A stretch of 64,000 bases of DNA, taken from assembly GCA_963837635.1 (NCBI GenBank), contig CAWINY010000007.1, forward strand, positions 620,001-684,000, given 5' to 3'. The stretch comes from CAWINY01 sp963837635. GTDB taxonomy: Bacteria > Acidobacteriota > Terriglobia > Terriglobales > Acidobacteriaceae. The first letter of the stretch is position 1. Each line of letters opens with the position of its first letter. The notes under the pieces are model-generated. The model had not been told where the DNA came from and made no database searches. It saw nothing but the letters and a program-made list of their open reading frames with translations. Both the position numbers and the translations under genes were made by a program. Positions 19,334 through 28,041 of the stretch are shown here, piece by piece.

Positions 19334-20263
19334 ATGGCACATCAACTGCTGTTTTGGATTCTGTTCAATGCGTTCGTATTGTTGGCGCTGGTGGTGGACC
19401 TTGGCCTGTTCCACCGCGAAGCGCGCGTGGTCAGGTTCCGCGAGGCGCTGGCAACCACAGTGGTCTGGGTATGCCTGGCGGCGGCCTTCGCCGTGGGCGT
19501 GTACTTCTGGCATGGACGTCCGGCAACGCTGGAGTTCACCACCGGCTACCTGGTCGAACTGGCGCTGAGCGTCGACAACCTGTTCGTCTTCCTGCTGATC
19601 TTTCGCTATTTCAAAGTGCCTGCCCTCTACCAGCACAAGGTGCTTTTCTGGGGGATTATTGGCGCGCTGTTCTTGCGTGGCGTCTTCATCCTGCTCGGGG
19701 TAACGATGATCCGACGCTTTGAATGGACAATCTATCTGTTCGGCGCCTTCCTGGTGTATGCCGGGATTAAGCTGGCCTTCGAGCAGGAACCGGACATTCA
19801 CCCCGAGAAGAATCCATTGCTGCGCGCCGTGCGGCGCGCGCTGCCGGTCACCCCCGAGTACGTGGAGGGGAATTTCTTCGTGCTTCGTGGTGGCCTCTGG
19901 GCCACACCGCTGCTTCTGGTGCTTCTGGTCGTCGAGACCGCGGACGTGCTGTTTGCCGTTGATTCCATCCCCGCCATCCTGGCCATCACGCGCGACCCGT
20001 TCATTGTGTACACCTCAAACGTGTTCGCCATCCTGGGTCTGCGCTCCATGTATTTCGCCCTGACCGGCATGATGGAACTGTTTCACCTGCTCAACTACGG
20101 GCTGGCCGTGATCCTGGTCTTCATTGGAGCCAAGATGCTGGCGTCGAATTACTACCAGGTTTCGACCGGGGCCACGCTCGCGGTAGTCGCCGGAGTGCTG
20201 GCGTTGTCGATGGGGCTGTCGGTGATGTTTCCGGAGACGAAGGAGGTAACAGGTAACAGGTAA
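19334..20263 (+). CDS. TerC-family integral membrane protein
   Basis: About 309 aa from ATG 19334 (MAHQLLFWILFNAFVLLALV); an upstream TTG at 19325 is less likely. There are eight to nine hydrophobic segments. TerC hallmarks are GYLVELALSVDNLFVFLLIF and VLLVVETADVLFAVDSIPAILAI, with acidic residues in the membrane, followed by FAILGLRSMYFAL. The family is linked to tellurite resistance and, for Alx/MeeF-type members, to manganese export. The last residues, EVTGNR, are encoded by a GGTAACAGGTAACAGG string that recurs inverted at 20363-20378, so the native tail may have been altered. Confidence 0.9.
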   Translation: MAHQLLFWILFNAFVLLALVVDLGLFHREARVVRFREALATTVVWVCLAAAFAVGVYFWHGRPATLEFTTGYLVELALSVDNLFVFLLIFRYFKVPALYQHKVLFWGIIGALFLRGVFILLGVTMIRRFEWTIYLFGAFLVYAGIKLAFEQEPDIHPEKNPLLRAVRRALPVTPEYVEGNFFVLRGGLWATPLLLVLLVVETADVLFAVDSIPAILAITRDPFIVYTSNVFAILGLRSMYFALTGMMELFHLLNYGLAVILVFIGAKMLASNYYQVSTGATLAVVAGVLALSMGLSVMFPETKEVTGNR

Positions 20264-20268
20264 GGAGT

Positions 20269-20378
20269 TATCATCAGGAGCGAGCGATGCCAGCGAAGAA
20301 TCCATGAATTTGACGTTCAAATGCATAGATCCTTCGCTTCGCTCAAGATGACAAATCACTTCCTGTTACCTGTTACCG
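20269..20378. repeat. Paired inverted repeats downstream of the TerC gene
   Basis: The GTCATCCTGAGC family appears here as TCATCAGGAGCGAGCGATG...GATCCTTCGCTTCGCTCAAGATGAC. It is enclosed by a second inverted pair, AGGTAACAGGTAACAGG (20245-20261) and CCTGTTACCTGTTACC (20363-20378). It lies between convergent genes and is a plausible bidirectional terminator. Confidence 0.6.
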
Positions 20379-20435
20379 CTACCAGACACCGGGTGGTGCG
20401 AATAGAGCCCGCCGGCGAGGCGCCGGCGCTACAGC

Positions 20436-22010
20436 TTACTCAAAGTTCACACACTCGCCGCGCACGATCGAATGTTTGCGGAACTTGGCGTCCTCGTGCG
20501 ACGGGAAGTCTGTGCGGTAGTGAGCGCCGCGGCTCTCTTCGCGTGCCAGAGCCGAACGGGCGATCAGCAGCCCGACCTGCTGGATATTGCGCGCCTCCCA
20601 GCAGCCATGCCCGTCGCAGTGCGGCAGGCGGGTGCCAAGCTTTTGGAGCTTCTCGATCACGCGCTGCAGTCCCTGTCCGGTGCGCACCACGCCGACCTCC
20701 CGCCACATCAGCTCGCGGATTTCCTGCAGCGTGGGTTCAAGCTGGAGCGAAGCGTCCGGTGTCGAAGGCGCCACGCATGGCGGCGGAGCCGCATTCTTGC
20801 CGTGCGACTTGCCCAGCCGCTCCGGCATGACCGCGCCCGCGCGGGCGCCGTAGACCAGGCCCTCCAGCAGCGAGTTGCTGGCCAGCCGGTTCGCGCCGTG
20901 GACACCGGTGCACGCCACCTCTCCCGCCGCGTACAGCCCGGGCAGCGTGGAACGAGCGTCCAGATCGGTCCAGACACCGCCCATGGCATAGTGCGCCGCC
21001 GGTCGCACCGGGATCATCTCGCTGGCGATGTCGATGTTGTACTTCATGCAGGTTGCGTAGATCCGCGGGAAGCGCAGGTCGAGCCTCTTGTTGGTCAGGT
21101 GGGTCAGGTCGAGATAGACGGTCGGGTCTTTGGCTTTGCTGACCTTCAGCTCGTGCGCGATGGCGCGCGCCACCACGTCGCGCGGGGCCAGTTCCGCCAT
21201 CGGGTGGTACTTGGGCATGAAGCGTTCCAGTTCGCTGTTGCGCAGGTAGGCACCCTCGCCGCGCAGCGCCTCGGAGAGCAGGAAGCGCGGGGCGCCCTTC
21301 AGATAGAGCGCCGTCGGATGGAACTGGATGAATTCCAGGTCGCTGACGTCGGCCCCGGCGCGGTGCGCCATGGCCACGCCATCCCCAGTGGCCACATCCG
21401 GGTTTGTCGTATCACGATATATATGCCCCATGCCGCCGGTGGCCAACAGGACCGCTGGGGCGTGGACCCGGTGATGCGCGCCCTTGGTGTCGATCAGCTC
21501 GACCCCACAGACTTCGCCGTCAGCGAGCAGCAGGTCAGTGGTGAACTCGAACTCGTACATCGAGATCTGCTTGATCGTCTGGGCTTTTGCCCAGAGTGCG
21601 CGGCCGATCTCACGGCCGGTAGAATCGCCGTGCGCGTGCAGCACGCGGTTGCGCGAGTGCGCCCCTTCGCGGGTGAAGGAAAGTTTGTTGCCGGCCTTGT
21701 CGAATTCCGCGCCCCACTCGATCAGTTGCTCGATGCGGCCCGGGCCCTCTTCCACCAGCACGCGGACCGCATCTTCATCGCAAAGGCCGTCGCCCGCCAC
21801 CAGCGTGTCCTGCAGGTGGAGGCCGATCTCGTCCTCGTCGCTGAGCGCCACCGCCACGCCGCCTTGGGCGTAATGAGTAGCGGATTCGGTGACTTCGCGC
21901 TTGGCCAGCATCAGCACACGGCCCGCCGGGGCCAGTTCGATGGCGGCACGCAAGCCCGCCACCCCAGAGCCTATGACAATAAAATCTGATTCCTCAGGCA
22001 CAGTTTTCAT
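20436..22010 (-). CDS. nadB: L-aspartate oxidase
   Basis: About 524 aa from ATG 22010 (MKTVPEESDFIVIGSGVAGL). It oxidises L-aspartate to iminoaspartate in de novo NAD synthesis. The FAD motif GSGVAGLRAAIELA, then THYAQGGVAVAL, HFPTAL-type motif IQFHPTALYLKGAPRFLLSEALRGEGA, ELAPRDVVARAI, HYAMGGVWTDLDARST and CTGVHGANRLASNSLLEGLVYG are all family signatures. The C-terminal helical domain is complete. No nadA or nadC is nearby. An upstream open extension to 22067 is judged non-coding. Confidence 0.95.
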   Translation of the reverse strand: MKTVPEESDFIVIGSGVAGLRAAIELAPAGRVLMLAKREVTESATHYAQGGVAVALSDEDEIGLHLQDTLVAGDGLCDEDAVRVLVEEGPGRIEQLIEWGAEFDKAGNKLSFTREGAHSRNRVLHAHGDSTGREIGRALWAKAQTIKQISMYEFEFTTDLLLADGEVCGVELIDTKGAHHRVHAPAVLLATGGMGHIYRDTTNPDVATGDGVAMAHRAGADVSDLEFIQFHPTALYLKGAPRFLLSEALRGEGAYLRNSELERFMPKYHPMAELAPRDVVARAIAHELKVSKAKDPTVYLDLTHLTNKRLDLRFPRIYATCMKYNIDIASEMIPVRPAAHYAMGGVWTDLDARSTLPGLYAAGEVACTGVHGANRLASNSLLEGLVYGARAGAVMPERLGKSHGKNAAPPPCVAPSTPDASLQLEPTLQEIRELMWREVGVVRTGQGLQRVIEKLQKLGTRLPHCDGHGCWEARNIQQVGLLIARSALAREESRGAHYRTDFPSHEDAKFRKHSIVRGECVNFE

Positions 22011-22245
22011 CAATAGGATTCCTGTAAGGCATTTTTCATGAACTAAAAAGATTAGCACCATGCTCAAGTGCGTAGCGCAATTTCAGCAGCAATTTGCCTT
22101 TTTTCACAGCCCTTCACCAGAAAACTGCCCGATTCGGCAGCCCCAGCTACGAAAGGAACGGAATGCCGGAAGCTGATTACTATTGAGTACTGGGTACGTG
22201 AATCGGAGCCCCGCGATGCGGGTGCGCTTGGTATGATGGAGGGCC

Positions 22246-23346
22246 GTGCAAAAGGTTGAGATCAAAGTCGCAAAGCCCTATGTGGCGTCGATCGAGGAAG
22301 GCCGGCTGCGCCAGTCGGGTGAGGCGTTAAAGGAGCTGCTGCCCGAAGGCACCCGTCTGTTCGTGATCACGGCCGCGCCCATTCGGAAATTCTGGGGCGC
22401 AACCCTGACCGGAGCACTGGAAGCCGGCGGATGGACGCACCATGTGATCGAGATGCCCGATGGCGAGCGCTACAAGAATCTCGCCAACGTGGAGGAGCTG
22501 GCCGACAAGCTAGTGCACAAGGGCGCCGATCGCAAGTCCGTAGTGCTGGCCCTGGGCGGCGGGGTGGTGGGCGACACCGCCGGCTTTCTGGCCTCCATCT
22601 ACATGCGCGGTATCGACTTCATCCAGATTCCGACCACCTTGCTGGCGCAGGTGGACGCCTCCATCGGCGGCAAAACCGGCGTCGACCTGAAACTCGGCAA
22701 GAACCTGGTGGGAAGCTTCCATCACCCCCGCGCCGTGTTGATCGACCCGAGCGTGCTCTCGACTCTCCCCGAGCGCGACTACCGCAGCGGCCTTTACGAG
22801 GCGCTGAAGTGCGGCATCATCAGCAATCCTGAGATCTTCACCTTCATGGAAACCCAGCGCGACCGCATTCTGCAGCGCGACCCGAGCGCGCTAGAATGGC
22901 TGATCGCCGAATGCGTGCGGGTCAAGGCCAAAGTGGTGGAAAACGATGAGCGCGAGGCCGGCTTGCGCATGATCCTGAACTTCGGCCATACCGTGGGCCA
23001 CGCGCTCGAGGTCGATACCGCCTACAAGCAGTTCCTGCATGGCGAGGCGGTCGCCTGGGGCATGGTGGCCGCGTCCATGATTGCCGCCGCCATGCAGCGC
23101 ACGGATGCCGACACGGCGCGCCGCATCATCTCCACCGTGCTGGCCTATGCGCCGCTGCCCCGCGTTTCGAGCAGCGGCAAGAAGATTGTCAAACGCCTGA
23201 TGCAGGACAAGAAGACGATGGACGGCGTGGTCCGCTTCGTCTTGCCGCTGCAGATCGGGCGTGTGGAAGTGGTGACCGAGGTTCCGGAACGGGTCGTCGC
23301 CCAGGCCGTCGATGAACTCCGATATCTGAGCCAGGCGGGATCGTAA
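22246..23346 (+). CDS. aroB: 3-dehydroquinate synthase
   Basis: 366 aa, GTG start at 22246. It converts DAHP to 3-dehydroquinate in the shikimate pathway. NAD-binding and active-site motifs are EMPDGERYKNL, VVLALGGGVVGDTAGFLAS, IPTTLLAQVDASIGGKTGVD, GKNLVGSFHHP, EALKCGII, and the zinc ligands in LNFGHTVGHALE and FLHGEAVAWGM. Length and motifs match the family throughout. Confidence 0.96.
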   Translation: MQKVEIKVAKPYVASIEEGRLRQSGEALKELLPEGTRLFVITAAPIRKFWGATLTGALEAGGWTHHVIEMPDGERYKNLANVEELADKLVHKGADRKSVVLALGGGVVGDTAGFLASIYMRGIDFIQIPTTLLAQVDASIGGKTGVDLKLGKNLVGSFHHPRAVLIDPSVLSTLPERDYRSGLYEALKCGIISNPEIFTFMETQRDRILQRDPSALEWLIAECVRVKAKVVENDEREAGLRMILNFGHTVGHALEVDTAYKQFLHGEAVAWGMVAASMIAAAMQRTDADTARRIISTVLAYAPLPRVSSSGKKIVKRLMQDKKTMDGVVRFVLPLQIGRVEVVTEVPERVVAQAVDELRYLSQAGS

Positions 23347-23356
23347 GAGAGCAGGA

Positions 23357-23475
23357 AACCAGCCGCTGATTCCCGCTGATAAACGCTGATCAGAATTGGA
23401 TTGGATTGGATCAGGCGTGTATCAGCGCAAATCAGCGGCAAATTTCTTTTGCCACGGATTAGCACGGATCACGAG
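23357..23475. repeat. GCTGATAAACGCTGATCAG / ATCAGCGG strings
   Basis: A short non-coding stretch made of GCTGAT/ATCAGC words, a TTGGATTGGATTGGAT triplication (about 23397-23411) and a CCACGGATTAGCACGGATCAC string. It relates to the repeat at 19200-19292. Confidence 0.55.
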
Positions 23476-23555
23476 AGAAACTAATCTGTGTGATCCGTTC
23501 ACCACCCGCGGCAATGCGCGGTAACTTTCGTGGCTCAACGGCTATATTGAACAGG

Positions 23556-24308
23556 ATGTCACCACGAACCATTGGGGCGGCGCCGCTGGGCGTGCGCACG
23601 GACGACGAGCAGGCCCGCGCGGCCGCCGTGCGCGAGATGTTCAGCTCGATTGCGGGGCGCTACGACCTGCTCAATCACGTGCTCTCCTGCAACGTGGATC
23701 GCAGGTGGTGGCGGCGAACCGCGCGCGTCTTCGCCCACATCCTCCGGCGTGACGATGCCGCGGTGCTCGATTTGTGCTGTGGCACGGGCGACATGACCGC
23801 TTCCCTGCTGCGCCAGGCCGGCCAGGCAACGCCATCGATCTGGGGCGCGGACTTCTCCCACAACATGCTGCGGCGCGCTCTGGCCAAATACGCCGCCACG
23901 CGCATGCGTTGGATCGAGGCCGACGCCCTGCACATGCCCTTTGCCGATGGCTCGTTCCATCTCGTTACCTCCGCCTTCGGCTTCCGCAACCTGGCCAACT
24001 ACGATGCCGGCCTGCGCGAGATCCATCGCGTGCTGGCGACCCACGGTGAAGTTGGCATCCTCGACTTCGGCGAACCCAAGGGCCTGATCGGCAAGCTTTA
24101 CCGCGTCTATTTCCGGCATGTGCTGCCCGCTCTCGGCTCCGTTATTTCCGGCGTGAAAGGTCCGTATGCCTATCTGCCAGCCTCGGTGGCGCGCTTCCCC
24201 GAGCCCGAGGAGATGCTGGCGCGCATGCGCGCGGCAGGCTTCCAGGATGTGAGCTGGACCCCATACACCTTCGGTATTGCAGGGCTGTATCGGGGAAGAA
24301 AAGCTTAA
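23556..24308 (+). CDS. ubiE: Demethylmenaquinone/ubiquinone methyltransferase UbiE/MenG
   Basis: 250 aa from ATG 23556. It is the C-methyltransferase of quinone synthesis, using S-adenosylmethionine. Signatures: MFSSIAGRYDLLNHVLSCNVDRRWWRR, VLDLCCGTGDMTASLL (SAM motif I), ADFSHNMLRRA, DALHMPFADGSFHLVTSAFGFRNL and GEVGILDFGEPKG, ending FGIAGLYRGRK. In an organism of this type the substrate is probably demethylmenaquinone, but this is an inference. The frame is open upstream to 23490 but the ATG gives the family N-terminus. Confidence 0.94.
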   Translation: MSPRTIGAAPLGVRTDDEQARAAAVREMFSSIAGRYDLLNHVLSCNVDRRWWRRTARVFAHILRRDDAAVLDLCCGTGDMTASLLRQAGQATPSIWGADFSHNMLRRALAKYAATRMRWIEADALHMPFADGSFHLVTSAFGFRNLANYDAGLREIHRVLATHGEVGILDFGEPKGLIGKLYRVYFRHVLPALGSVISGVKGPYAYLPASVARFPEPEEMLARMRAAGFQDVSWTPYTFGIAGLYRGRKA

Positions 24309-24466
24309 CCGCAGAGGCCGCAGAGGTGCGCGCGGAGGACGCAGAGGAGCGCTCAATGCGAAGGCTCGAAGCCGCGAAAAACGAGAGATTCGCTCCGCGA
24401 CCTCTGCGAAACCTCAGCGCCCTCTGCGGTAAGCCCGAGTCCGCTGGCGGTGTAAACTGTGGGCGC

Positions 24467-24543
24467 GTCCCTGTAGCTCAGATGGATAGAGCAACCGCCT
24501 CCTAAGCGGTAGGTCGGCAGTTCGAATCTGCCCAGGGACGCCA
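24467..24543 (+). tRNA. tRNA-Arg (anticodon CCU)
   Basis: Acceptor arms GTCCCTG and CAGGGAC, D-arm GCTC...GAGC, anticodon stem ACCGC/GCGGT with loop CTCCTAA (anticodon CCT at 24501-24503), T-arm GGCAG-TTCGAAT-CTGCC, discriminator G and an encoded CCA at 24541-24543. The HNH gene starts about 54 bases downstream. Confidence 0.96.
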
Positions 24544-24596
24544 GAGTGCTCTTGATTGGGATCTCCTCAGAGCAGCTAACGCAGTCGCCAGAGGCA

Positions 24597-25274
24597 ATGA
24601 ATATGGCTTTCTCAAGGGACGAAGTTTCAGAACTACTTGCGAAGTGTCATAGGCGCTGCTGCATCTGCCAGCGCTTCTGCGGCGTTAAGATTGAGACAGA
24701 CCATATCGTTCCGACAGAAGAGGGTGGCGGAGACGATATTTGCAACGCAATTCCAGTTTGCTTCGAATGCCATGCCGAAATTCACGGCTACAATGACAAA
24801 CATCCACGCGGCCGAAAATTTCTACCGGATGAACTGCGGCTTCACAAAGAGCAGTGGCTAGGAATATGTGCGGAAAGACCCGATCTGCTCGTGGGCTCAA
24901 TTCGCAATGCGGATGTGGGTCCCTTGCAAGCCTTAATTGACGAACTCGACTTCAACATGACAGTGGCAAGCGTAGACGATTACAAGAATCAGGGCTGCAA
25001 GTTTTCTGAGCGGCAGTTTTTCCGCGCCATCCACGACGGATCGATCTCGCTCCTTCGGGACAATATCCGAGAACTGCTGCTAAAGGCATATCGGACGATG
25101 GGAGCAGCGAATGCGGCGCTTGATAGCAGAAGTTTTCAAGCCATGTCTGCTGAATACTTTACCCCCGCCACCATTGAAGCGCAACGGCGCATGATCGAGG
25201 CACGTCCGGAAATCGCGGCTGCACGAAATGAACTGCTCAAATTCCTTTCTAGTGATACGACGGCCTCGCGCTGA
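24597..25274 (+). CDS. HNH endonuclease-domain protein
   Basis: About 225 aa from ATG 24597, preceded by CAGAGGC. Residues 15-65 form an HNH motif: CCICQRFCG, then IETDHIVPTEEGGGDDICNAIPVCFECHAEIHG. The DH, N and H residues are intact, with four structural cysteines. The remaining 160 residues are helical and unrecognised. The gene lies right after tRNA-Arg and its sequence is visibly richer in A/T than its neighbours, which suggests horizontal gain. It could be a stand-alone defence nuclease or a small element's cargo. No methyltransferase or helicase partner is adjacent. Confidence 0.85.
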   Translation: MNMAFSRDEVSELLAKCHRRCCICQRFCGVKIETDHIVPTEEGGGDDICNAIPVCFECHAEIHGYNDKHPRGRKFLPDELRLHKEQWLGICAERPDLLVGSIRNADVGPLQALIDELDFNMTVASVDDYKNQGCKFSERQFFRAIHDGSISLLRDNIRELLLKAYRTMGAANAALDSRSFQAMSAEYFTPATIEAQRRMIEARPEIAAARNELLKFLSSDTTASR

Positions 25275-25290
25275 AGGCCGAGGCTCAGAG

Positions 25291-26310
25291 CTACCGCTGA
25301 TCCACCATCCTGATCGTTTCCAGCACCACGCTGCCGACCACCACGAAGCTCTTGGGCGAGAGCTTATCCATCGTGTCGTCCTTCGTGTGCCAGAAGGCGT
25401 TGTTGTAGCCGTAATCGAAGTCAATCAGGTCGGCGGAGGGCACGCCGCGCTCGACGAACGGGGTGTGGTCATCCCCGATTGCGATTTGCCGGTTGAAGAA
25501 GTGCGACTGATATCCGAGCCGCTCGGCGGCGGTGTAAACCAGTTTTTCCAGCCACGCGGTTGAGTTCGAATCCTGGTCGATATTGAGGTCGGCGTCGCCG
25601 ATCATATCCACCAGCAGCAAGGCCTTGATCTTGGGCAGCGTACCGTCGGCCTGCCATTTTTCGGCAAGATGCCGGCTGCCATAGACGCTGTCGGTGGCGG
25701 TCCATTGCTGGAAGGCCTCCTCCCCGTCGAAGAACACGAGCCAGACGCTGTAGCCCTCGCGCTTCTTACCACGCAGTTCGTTGGCGAGCTCGGCCAGCAG
25801 GCCGGTCGAAGAACCCGCGTCGTTTGCGCCGACAAAGTCCTTGCGGTTGTAAAGCGTGTCGTAGTGGCCGGCGACCACGATGACGCCATCTTTCGTGCCC
25901 GGAAACTTGGCGATGTAGTTAGTCATCGGGAAGTGGCCGGCGGGAGTGTTGGCGGTGAAGGGGTCGGCTTCGACCGTGTCCTTGCCAAGCTGCTTGCGGA
26001 TCCAATCCTCGGTCTTCTTGTGGCCCGGGCTGCCGACGTAGCGCGGCCCGAACGAAACCACCTCGCGCGTATCCTGCATGGCGCGCGTGCCGTTGAACCG
26101 CGGCGCAGGCGCGTCGGCTGGAGCATCCGCGACAGGCTTGGGTGTAGCATCGGCGACTGCGGCGGGCGCGGTGGCGGCGCTCTGTTGAGCAACAGCTTCG
26201 GAAGAAGGTTTGGATTGTGAGCAGGCGGTGAAAGTCAAAATCCACCACAGAGACACGGAGACACAGAGAAAGAGAAGGCCAGAGAAGACTCCTGGCCGTT
26301 TACGCCGCAT
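25291..26310 (-). CDS. Secreted M28-family zinc peptidase, glutaminyl cyclase-like
   Basis: About 339 aa from ATG 26310 (MRRKRPGVFSGLLFLC); an in-frame ATG at 26355 exists. A hydrophobic signal-like segment (LLFLCVSVSLWWILTF) ends at TACSQS, a possible lipoprotein Cys, followed by an Ala/Pro-rich linker. The peptidase domain shows the zinc ligands of M28: VVAGHYDT, GANDAGSSTG, FFDGEEAF, LLVDMIGD and AFWHTKDDTMD. The last motif and the family spacing resemble glutaminyl-peptide cyclotransferase-like members. The signal-peptide core is encoded by a dispersed intergenic repeat (about 26237-26285), so the true leader may be unusual. Confidence 0.85.
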   Translation of the reverse strand: MRRKRPGVFSGLLFLCVSVSLWWILTFTACSQSKPSSEAVAQQSAATAPAAVADATPKPVADAPADAPAPRFNGTRAMQDTREVVSFGPRYVGSPGHKKTEDWIRKQLGKDTVEADPFTANTPAGHFPMTNYIAKFPGTKDGVIVVAGHYDTLYNRKDFVGANDAGSSTGLLAELANELRGKKREGYSVWLVFFDGEEAFQQWTATDSVYGSRHLAEKWQADGTLPKIKALLLVDMIGDADLNIDQDSNSTAWLEKLVYTAAERLGYQSHFFNRQIAIGDDHTPFVERGVPSADLIDFDYGYNNAFWHTKDDTMDKLSPKSFVVVGSVVLETIRMVDQR

Positions 26311-26413
26311 CGATTCCGCGTTATTTCGGAGTGACCGCTCCTCTGCCTGCGCCATCCTCTCGCGTTCCTTTGCGCCCTATGCGAAGACCTCTGCGTCCTC
26401 TGCGGTGAAAAGA

Positions 26414-27199
26414 TTAGACTTCTTCGGCCTTGACCTTCCGCCGGCTTGGGTGGACCAGCCACGCCACTCCTATGCTGAGCAGATACAGCACGATCATAGG
26501 CGAGGCAAAGATCATCATGTTCATCACGTCGGGCGTGGGCGACACGATGCCGGCGATGATGAAGATGAGCAGGATCGCGTAGCGGAAGTTCTTCACCATG
26601 AAGCGCGCGTTGACAATACCGAACAGCGCCAGGAAGAACACCAGGATCGGCATCTCGAAGATCACGCCCAGCCCGACGCAAATGGCGAGGAACAGGTCGG
26701 TGTACTCGTGGACCGTGATCATCGGCTGGAAATCCTTGCCGTAGTGGATCAGGAACTCCAGCGCCGCGGGATAGACGATCCTATAGCCGAAGTAGCCGCC
26801 CGTCAGGAACAGCCCGACGGTGCACAGCATGAACGGGGCGACATACCTTCGCTCGCGCCGATAAAGGGCGGGGGCGATGAACGACCACACCTGCCACAGA
26901 ATGTAGGGCGAAGCCACGAAGATCGCGGCCATGAAACCGATCTTTATGTATAGGTTAAAGGGCTCGGTGGGGTTCAGATACACCAGCTTGCTGTCCAGCC
27001 CGTTGTGCTTGAGCGCCACCATGATGGGCCGCTGCATCAGCCGGAAGATCTTGTCGGCGTAAAAAAAGCAGCCGAAGAACGCCACCACGACCGCGATCGC
27101 GGACCGGATAAGGCGCTGGCGCAACTCCTCCAGGTGATCGAGGAAACTCATGCCGGGAAGCGCATCTTTGGCCGGAACGGTGGCTTGGACTTCAGACAT
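26414..27199 (-). CDS. tatC: Sec-independent protein translocase TatC
   Basis: 261 aa with six predicted membrane helices. Family signatures are MSFLDHLEELRQRLIRS near the N-terminus, FNLYIKIGFMAAIFVASPYILWQVWSFIAPALYRRERR and the conserved Glu/Phe loop in FEMPILVFFLALFGIVN. It is the signal-recognising subunit of the twin-arginine translocon. The start overlaps the stop of the TatA/B-type gene by eight bases, so the two form an operon. A twin-arginine route would suit export of folded cofactor proteins. Confidence 0.95.
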   Translation of the reverse strand: MSEVQATVPAKDALPGMSFLDHLEELRQRLIRSAIAVVVAFFGCFFYADKIFRLMQRPIMVALKHNGLDSKLVYLNPTEPFNLYIKIGFMAAIFVASPYILWQVWSFIAPALYRRERRYVAPFMLCTVGLFLTGGYFGYRIVYPAALEFLIHYGKDFQPMITVHEYTDLFLAICVGLGVIFEMPILVFFLALFGIVNARFMVKNFRYAILLIFIIAGIVSPTPDVMNMMIFASPMIVLYLLSIGVAWLVHPSRRKVKAEEV

Positions 27200-27617
27200 T
27201 GGGGTTCGAAGGCGGGCTCTCCAGCACGCTCTGCGTGCCGGGCTGGTCGCTGGTTGGGGTTGGGGCCGGGGATTCCACTGGCTTGGCTTCCGCCTCTTCC
27301 GCTTTGGCTCCCTCCTCTACAGCTTTGACTTCCTCCTCTACAGTGGAGGCAAAGCTGGGCGGCCGGTAAGTTGCGGCCGTCTTAGGGATGGAGGCTTCCG
27401 GCGGCAGGATTTTGGGATGCTCCGCCTCAAATTTCTTGAGCCTTTCCTGTCGGTCCATCAGTTGGATCTCGTTCTCCAGCTGCGACTTGAACTCGTTGGA
27501 ATGGCGCTTGAATTCCGCCATCAGCTTGCCGACCTGGCGGCCGATCTCCGGCAGTCTCTTTGGCCCGAAGATGATCAGGGCCAAGAAGAAGATAAACAGC
27601 ATGTCGGAGAAGCCCAA
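27192..27617 (-). CDS. TatA/TatB-type twin-arginine translocase subunit
   Basis: 141 aa. A short N-terminal membrane helix (MGFSDMLFIFFLALIIFGP) is followed by the amphipathic helix KRLPEIGRQVGKLMAEFKR, then a charged, Pro/Glu-rich tail of about 80 residues. GFS...FGPKRLPE is shared by TatA and TatB; the long tail and NEFKSQLENEI favour TatB-like use. It is directly upstream of tatC with overlapping codons. Confidence 0.9.
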   Translation of the reverse strand: MGFSDMLFIFFLALIIFGPKRLPEIGRQVGKLMAEFKRHSNEFKSQLENEIQLMDRQERLKKFEAEHPKILPPEASIPKTAATYRPPSFASTVEEEVKAVEEGAKAEEAEAKPVESPAPTPTSDQPGTQSVLESPPSNPNV

Positions 27618-28041
27618 ATTCCCGTCACCTCGAGGTCCAGATTCGCGAACTCATATGATACTAGGGCTGGCGAACAGCAGCAATCAGCCGCAGGACGCAT
27701 TCCGTTCCGTTCCCCGTTCTCCGTTCCCCGTCCCCCGGGAAACCCTCCTCAGAAGGACTTGGCTCGCGGCAATATCCGCGCCGGCAAAGGCAGAAGCGCA
27801 GCGAAAGGAACACTGCTGACAGAAAACGGAGAACGGAAAACGATTATTTCGGGAAGCCTGTACCGGGGCTGGGGCATCCGATATTCTAGGTTTGCGTGCT
27901 CCGGCTGATGCGGCGGTGCACGAGGTAAGTGCCAGGTCGCGCCGATGTTTACCAGTCGGTCAACGTGCTATACTCAATGTCCAGTTCACATCAGCGGTCG
28001 GGGTGGTCCAAGCCGTTGAGCCTCAACTCTAAGGAAACAAA
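27618..28041. other. Intergenic region with CCGTTCTCCGTTCC repeats
   Basis: No gene is supported between the divergent tat and ctpA genes. Strings such as TTCCGTTCCCCGTTCTCCG (about 27709-27727) and AAAACGGAGAACGGAAAACG (about 27822-27841) are mutually inverted and may pair. A ribosome-binding AAGGAAAC precedes the ctpA start. Confidence 0.55.

Noticed and set aside
20472..21989. 505-codon open frame opposite nadB
   Set aside because: Fully antisense to a well-supported nadB, with no recognisable motif.
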